Source: Candidatus Onthomorpha intestinigallinarum (GTDB lineage: Bacteria; Bacteroidota; Bacteroidia; Bacteroidales; P3). Taken from it: DNA of 7,880 nt. Below, in pieces: positions 5,310 through 7,880 of this stretch. The position numbers and the translations under genes were made by a program. The stretch's first letter is position 1, and each line of letters begins with the position of its first letter. A model generated the notes under the pieces. That model saw only the letters and a list, made by a program, of their open reading frames with translations, searched no databases and was not told where the DNA came from. The stretch covers positions 1 to 7,880 of the forward strand of contig DXGG01000046.1 in the NCBI GenBank assembly GCA_019114015.1, in the 5' to 3' direction.

Positions 5310-5326
5310 GAAAGGTATCTCTATTT
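5278..5326 (-). terminator. Strong leftward intrinsic terminator of the Omp28-like gene
   Basis: A perfect 15-bp stem pairs AAATAGAGATACCTT (5289-5303) with its complement (5312-5326) around an 8-base loop. Read leftward, it is followed by a T-rich run TTTATAATTTT (5288-5278) that continues the T bases closing the stem. It begins 28 bases after the stop of the Omp28-like gene and separates it from folE. The other strand shows only a short GGTTTT after the stem, and no rightward gene approaches, so leftward use is the natural reading. Confidence 0.85.
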
Positions 5327-5354
5327 GGTTTTCAGCGAATTGTCTTTTTTGTCG

Positions 5355-7103
5355 TTATCTGTTTATCGCAATCTTTTTTGATGTGATTCCGTCATTGGAC
5401 ATTATCTTTACAAAATATGCACCGCTGTTCAACGAAGACGTATTGATTTCTATCAAGTTGTTGCCTGTTGTAAGGTTTATATCGCCCAATCTTATCACTT
5501 CTCTTCCCAACATGTCCACAACTGATATGTTCGCTGTTGAACTCTGAGCCATTGATATTTCCAGGTTCAATTTGTCGTTTGCAGGATTAGGATAAGCCAA
5601 TGTCTGTATTATCGCTCCTTCAGCTTCCTGCAATGCAACCAAAGTTGTAACCTGAATGTCTATACCCTTATAATCCTTATACGTTCCGCCGCTACCATAT
5701 ATTATTCTGTTGTTTGAGCCGTCAAAGACGGAATATGTGGCACCGCCGTCTCCGTATTCATCCATTATCTCGAAAACATAACAAGCCAATTCCGATATAG
5801 GCACTTCCACGGTGTCTCTCGTTACAACCTGTGCATTGTATGATTTTTCGGCAATTACGTTTCCGTTTGCGTCCTTTATCGCCCATGATGTTTCATAAGC
5901 ATATTGGTCAGTCTTTATTATAACCTTAAGTTTGTCTCCCTTTGCTTCCTTAGGAGCATCTTTATTTACTGATATTGTAACAGGGGTGCTTTCCACCGCT
6001 TCTCCATCGACAGTCAATATTTTTGCAGAAACATTAGTTGCACTTCCGACGGTTGTACTGATTTCAGGAAGTTCTATATTCATTATTTGTTCAAAAGGCA
6101 GATTGCCAGTCCAATCGAAGACCTGGGCAGGTGTAACGTCTGAAGAGTATTCTATCTGCATGGACGTAATATTTCTTCCTATATTGCTTACCGTCAATGT
6201 AGGTTTTATAAGATCGTTACAACCCAATAGATTCTCCACTGTCAATCCTTCAGCCGCTACATTTATTCCTGTAGGTGGTATGTTTTCCACTGTCGGAATA
6301 CACTTGGAACCTGTGTATATTTCCTGTTTGTCTTTTGTGATGAAAACAACCAAGTTAAGGTGTGTCAATTTAACCGGTTCGTTACTTATGATTGTTGGAA
6401 TCTGATATGTATAGGTCTTTTGGAATAAAGTTCCTGCAGGGATAACTCCCTCTTCTACTTGTATCGTATCGCCCCATTGTCCTGTTATAAGGTCTCTCAA
6501 CATGTTCATGTGTATGTATTGACCATCGGAAGTAACCTGCTCTGGATTGTATGATGAACCACTTTGAGTTCCGATTATACTGTCTTGCAGTAATGCCACG
6601 TTTAACAAGTTCATTCCTGTTTCCGCATCAGCAGTATAGTAAGCTTCGACATCTATAGTCAAGGTTCTTGTCTCGGCATCTATCGTAGCCTGAGCCGCAA
6701 CATTGACAAAAGAAGATTGCTCCTTGATTATATCTGCATATTGAGCACAATCTGCGGGATGAATTGCGGTTGTAGTACCTGAAAATACATGGCGGTTAAC
6801 CGTACCTGAAGGATAACCGCTCAATCCTGTCTGATTGGCAATAGCATTACCCCATTGGGTTGTATAAGCAGAAGCATAAATTCCTTGATGAATGTTTATG
6901 CCGAATGCTCTTCCGGGATTGGCTTCCTCATATTCTCTTACAGCTTTATGTCCCATAGGACAATAACCACAATTTATACCCGTAAATTCTTCTATTATCA
7001 CATTTTTGTTAGAAGGTTCGGTTGAAACGAATTCTGGTGTCTGTGCATTGGCACAGAAACATGCGAACAATCCTAAGATTGACAATGATAAGATTTTTTT
7101 CAT
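5355..7103 (-). CDS. Omp28-like secreted protein with thioredoxin-type CxxC and T9SS type A sorting domain
   Basis: A 582-residue exported protein. A signal peptide (residues 1-20, cut before or after Q21 in ANAQ) is followed by an Omp28-type thioredoxin-like segment: VIIEEFTGINCGYCPMGHKA (35-54) with the C45-G-Y-C48 pair, and GYPSG (96-100) with a likely cis-Pro98. The middle (about 280-380) looks like a beta-sandwich repeat with SNIGRNITSMQIEYS and WTGNLPFEQ. Residues about 390-485 match a domain common in secreted Bacteroidota proteins (ETSWAIKDANGNVI, then DEYGDGG). The last 80 residues are a type A sorting domain (AYPNPANDKLNLEIS, VVDMLGREV, GAYFVKI, KKIAINR), so T9SS should carry it across the outer membrane and remove this tail. 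It is much longer than classical Omp28. It is transcribed alone, with its own promoter and a strong terminator. Function unknown; redox or binding activity is inferred. Confidence 0.88.
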   Translation of the reverse strand: MKKILSLSILGLFACFCANAQTPEFVSTEPSNKNVIIEEFTGINCGYCPMGHKAVREYEEANPGRAFGINIHQGIYASAYTTQWGNAIANQTGLSGYPSGTVNRHVFSGTTTAIHPADCAQYADIIKEQSSFVNVAAQATIDAETRTLTIDVEAYYTADAETGMNLLNVALLQDSIIGTQSGSSYNPEQVTSDGQYIHMNMLRDLITGQWGDTIQVEEGVIPAGTLFQKTYTYQIPTIISNEPVKLTHLNLVVFITKDKQEIYTGSKCIPTVENIPPTGINVAAEGLTVENLLGCNDLIKPTLTVSNIGRNITSMQIEYSSDVTPAQVFDWTGNLPFEQIMNIELPEISTTVGSATNVSAKILTVDGEAVESTPVTISVNKDAPKEAKGDKLKVIIKTDQYAYETSWAIKDANGNVIAEKSYNAQVVTRDTVEVPISELACYVFEIMDEYGDGGATYSVFDGSNNRIIYGSGGTYKDYKGIDIQVTTLVALQEAEGAIIQTLAYPNPANDKLNLEISMAQSSTANISVVDMLGREVIRLGDINLTTGNNLIEINTSSLNSGAYFVKIMSNDGITSKKIAINR

Positions 7104-7133
7104 ATGCGTATAATTTTAAATATTTACATTTTG

Positions 7134-7164
7134 CAATAATACAGTTTTTTTTCGAACCTACCAA
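7134..7164 (-). promoter_or_regulatory. Candidate promoter of the Omp28-like gene
   Basis: Read leftward, TTG at 7164-7162 is followed after 20 bases by TATTATTG at 7141-7134, one mismatch from TAnnTTTG with ideal spacing. It lies about 30 bases before the ATG at 7103. The 135-base region between this gene and dxs is divergent, A/T-rich and carries both promoters. Confidence 0.4.
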
Positions 7165-7204
7165 TTTTGAAATGATATTTCAAGTATACAACAGTTATAT
7201 TTGC

Positions 7205-7212
7205 TATCTTTG
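7205..7212 (+). promoter_or_regulatory. Candidate dxs promoter, -7 box TATCTTTG
   Basis: TATCTTTGC at 7205-7213 is an exact TAnnTTTG -7 box, identical over 9 bases to those of thiL and the regulator. It ends 26 bases before the dxs ATG. No strong TTG is found at 19-21 bases upstream; TTTC at 7178-7181 is the nearest weak candidate. Confidence 0.5.
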
Positions 7213-7238
7213 CCGGATGTTTTTAAGCAGGTGAAAAA

Positions 7239-7880
7239 ATGCATTCCAATTATAAACAAGGAGAAGTATTAAGCAGGGTAAATTCTCCTAAAGACGTAAA
7301 AAAACTATCTTCAAAAGAATTGACCCAACTATGTTCGGATATAAGGGAATACATAATAGAGGTATTGTCTGAAAATCCCGGACATCTTGCTTCAAGTCTC
7401 GGTGTAGTTGAATTGACGGTCGCCATACATTATGTATTTGATATTCCGGCAGACAGTCTTGTTTGGGACGTAGGACATCAGGCCTATGTACACAAAGTTT
7501 TGACGGAAAGGAAAGAAGACTTCATCAACATAAGGAAATTTGACGGTTTAAGCGGATTTCCGAAAATTAGCGAGAGCAAATACGACTCTTTCGGGACGGG
7601 TCATGCTTCAACTTCCATATCCGCATGTCTGGCAATGGCAATAGCAGACAAGTTGAACAACAAAAAGAATCATCATATAGCTGTGATAGGAGACGGTTCC
7701 ATGACGGGAGGAATGGCTTTCGAGGCCTTGAATCATGCAGGTACGACAGACGCAGACCTGTTGATTATCCTGAATGACAACGGAATTTCAATAGACAGAA
7801 AGGTCGGTGCTTTAAGTCAGTATTTGACAAGAATTACAACTTCTGCCGCTTACAACAGACTCAAAAACAAGATATGGAAC
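7239..7880 (+). CDS. dxs: 1-deoxy-D-xylulose-5-phosphate synthase, N-terminal part (cut by window end)
   Basis: Dxs condenses pyruvate and glyceraldehyde 3-phosphate to 1-deoxy-D-xylulose 5-phosphate using thiamine diphosphate. The product feeds the MEP isoprenoid pathway and also thiamine and pyridoxal synthesis. The 214 codons present are roughly the first third of a protein usually about 620-640 residues long. Visible hallmarks are NPGHLASSLGVVELTVAIHY (46-65) with H49, at the same number as the catalytic His in E. coli Dxs, WDVGHQAYVHK (76-86), GTGHASTSIS (119-128), and the ThDP/Mg motif from GDGSMTGGMAFEALNHAG (151-168) to LNDN (178-181). No stop or frameshift interrupts the frame to the window end. 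The ATG at 7239 is the only start that keeps the expected N-terminal length, and a -7 box lies just upstream. Confidence 0.95.
   Translation, partial: MHSNYKQGEVLSRVNSPKDVKKLSSKELTQLCSDIREYIIEVLSENPGHLASSLGVVELTVAIHYVFDIPADSLVWDVGHQAYVHKVLTERKEDFINIRKFDGLSGFPKISESKYDSFGTGHASTSISACLAMAIADKLNNKKNHHIAVIGDGSMTGGMAFEALNHAGTTDADLLIILNDNGISIDRKVGALSQYLTRITTSAAYNRLKNKIWN

Noticed and set aside
7041..7103. Lipoprotein signal (lipobox) in the Omp28-like protein from LFAC near residue 15.
   Set aside because: The Phe at -2 is unfavourable and a standard signal peptidase I site (ANAQ) follows, as expected for a T9SS substrate.

Overview
The window looks like chromosomal DNA of a member of the Bacteroidota, most likely the order Bacteroidales. 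Three signs support this. A secreted protein ends in a type IX secretion (T9SS) type A sorting domain. Candidate promoters carry the Bacteroidota -7 box TAnnTTTG instead of a sigma70 -10 box. Starts show almost no Shine-Dalgarno sequence. I cannot assign a genus. Most of the content is core metabolism and cell-envelope biology. I see no insertion sequence, CRISPR array, tRNA or phage gene.

Layout, left to right. The 3' end of folC (rightward, cut by the window edge) stops exactly against the stop codon of a leftward three-gene unit, thiL - HAD phosphatase - ftsB/divIC-like (2243 to 227), with gaps of only 11 and 2 bases. A 262-bp divergent region follows (2244-2505). It holds candidate promoters for thiL and for the rightward regulator gene, plus a leftward intrinsic terminator that no annotated gene explains, so it may contain a small RNA or the tail of a lost gene. 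The rightward gene (2506-3444) is the most notable in the window: an ScdA_N-like segment, a hemerythrin/RIC-type di-iron helical domain with all six expected ligands, and a LuxR-type HTH. It is probably a one-component sensor of oxygen, nitric oxide or redox state.

Across a repeat-bearing convergent spacer (3445-3677) lies the leftward pair folE - exported alpha/beta hydrolase. Next is a strong leftward terminator, and then a leftward 582-residue Omp28-like protein with a thioredoxin-type CxxC and a T9SS tail. The folE promoter appears to be embedded in that terminator. Finally, dxs starts rightward at 7239 and runs off the window.

Functional links. FolC and FolE act in folate synthesis. ThiL makes thiamine diphosphate, the cofactor that Dxs needs. 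The DivIC-like protein belongs to the division machinery. The Omp28-like protein and the hydrolase are exported. The regulator has no obvious target gene next to it apart from its own promoter region and the unexplained divergent transcript.
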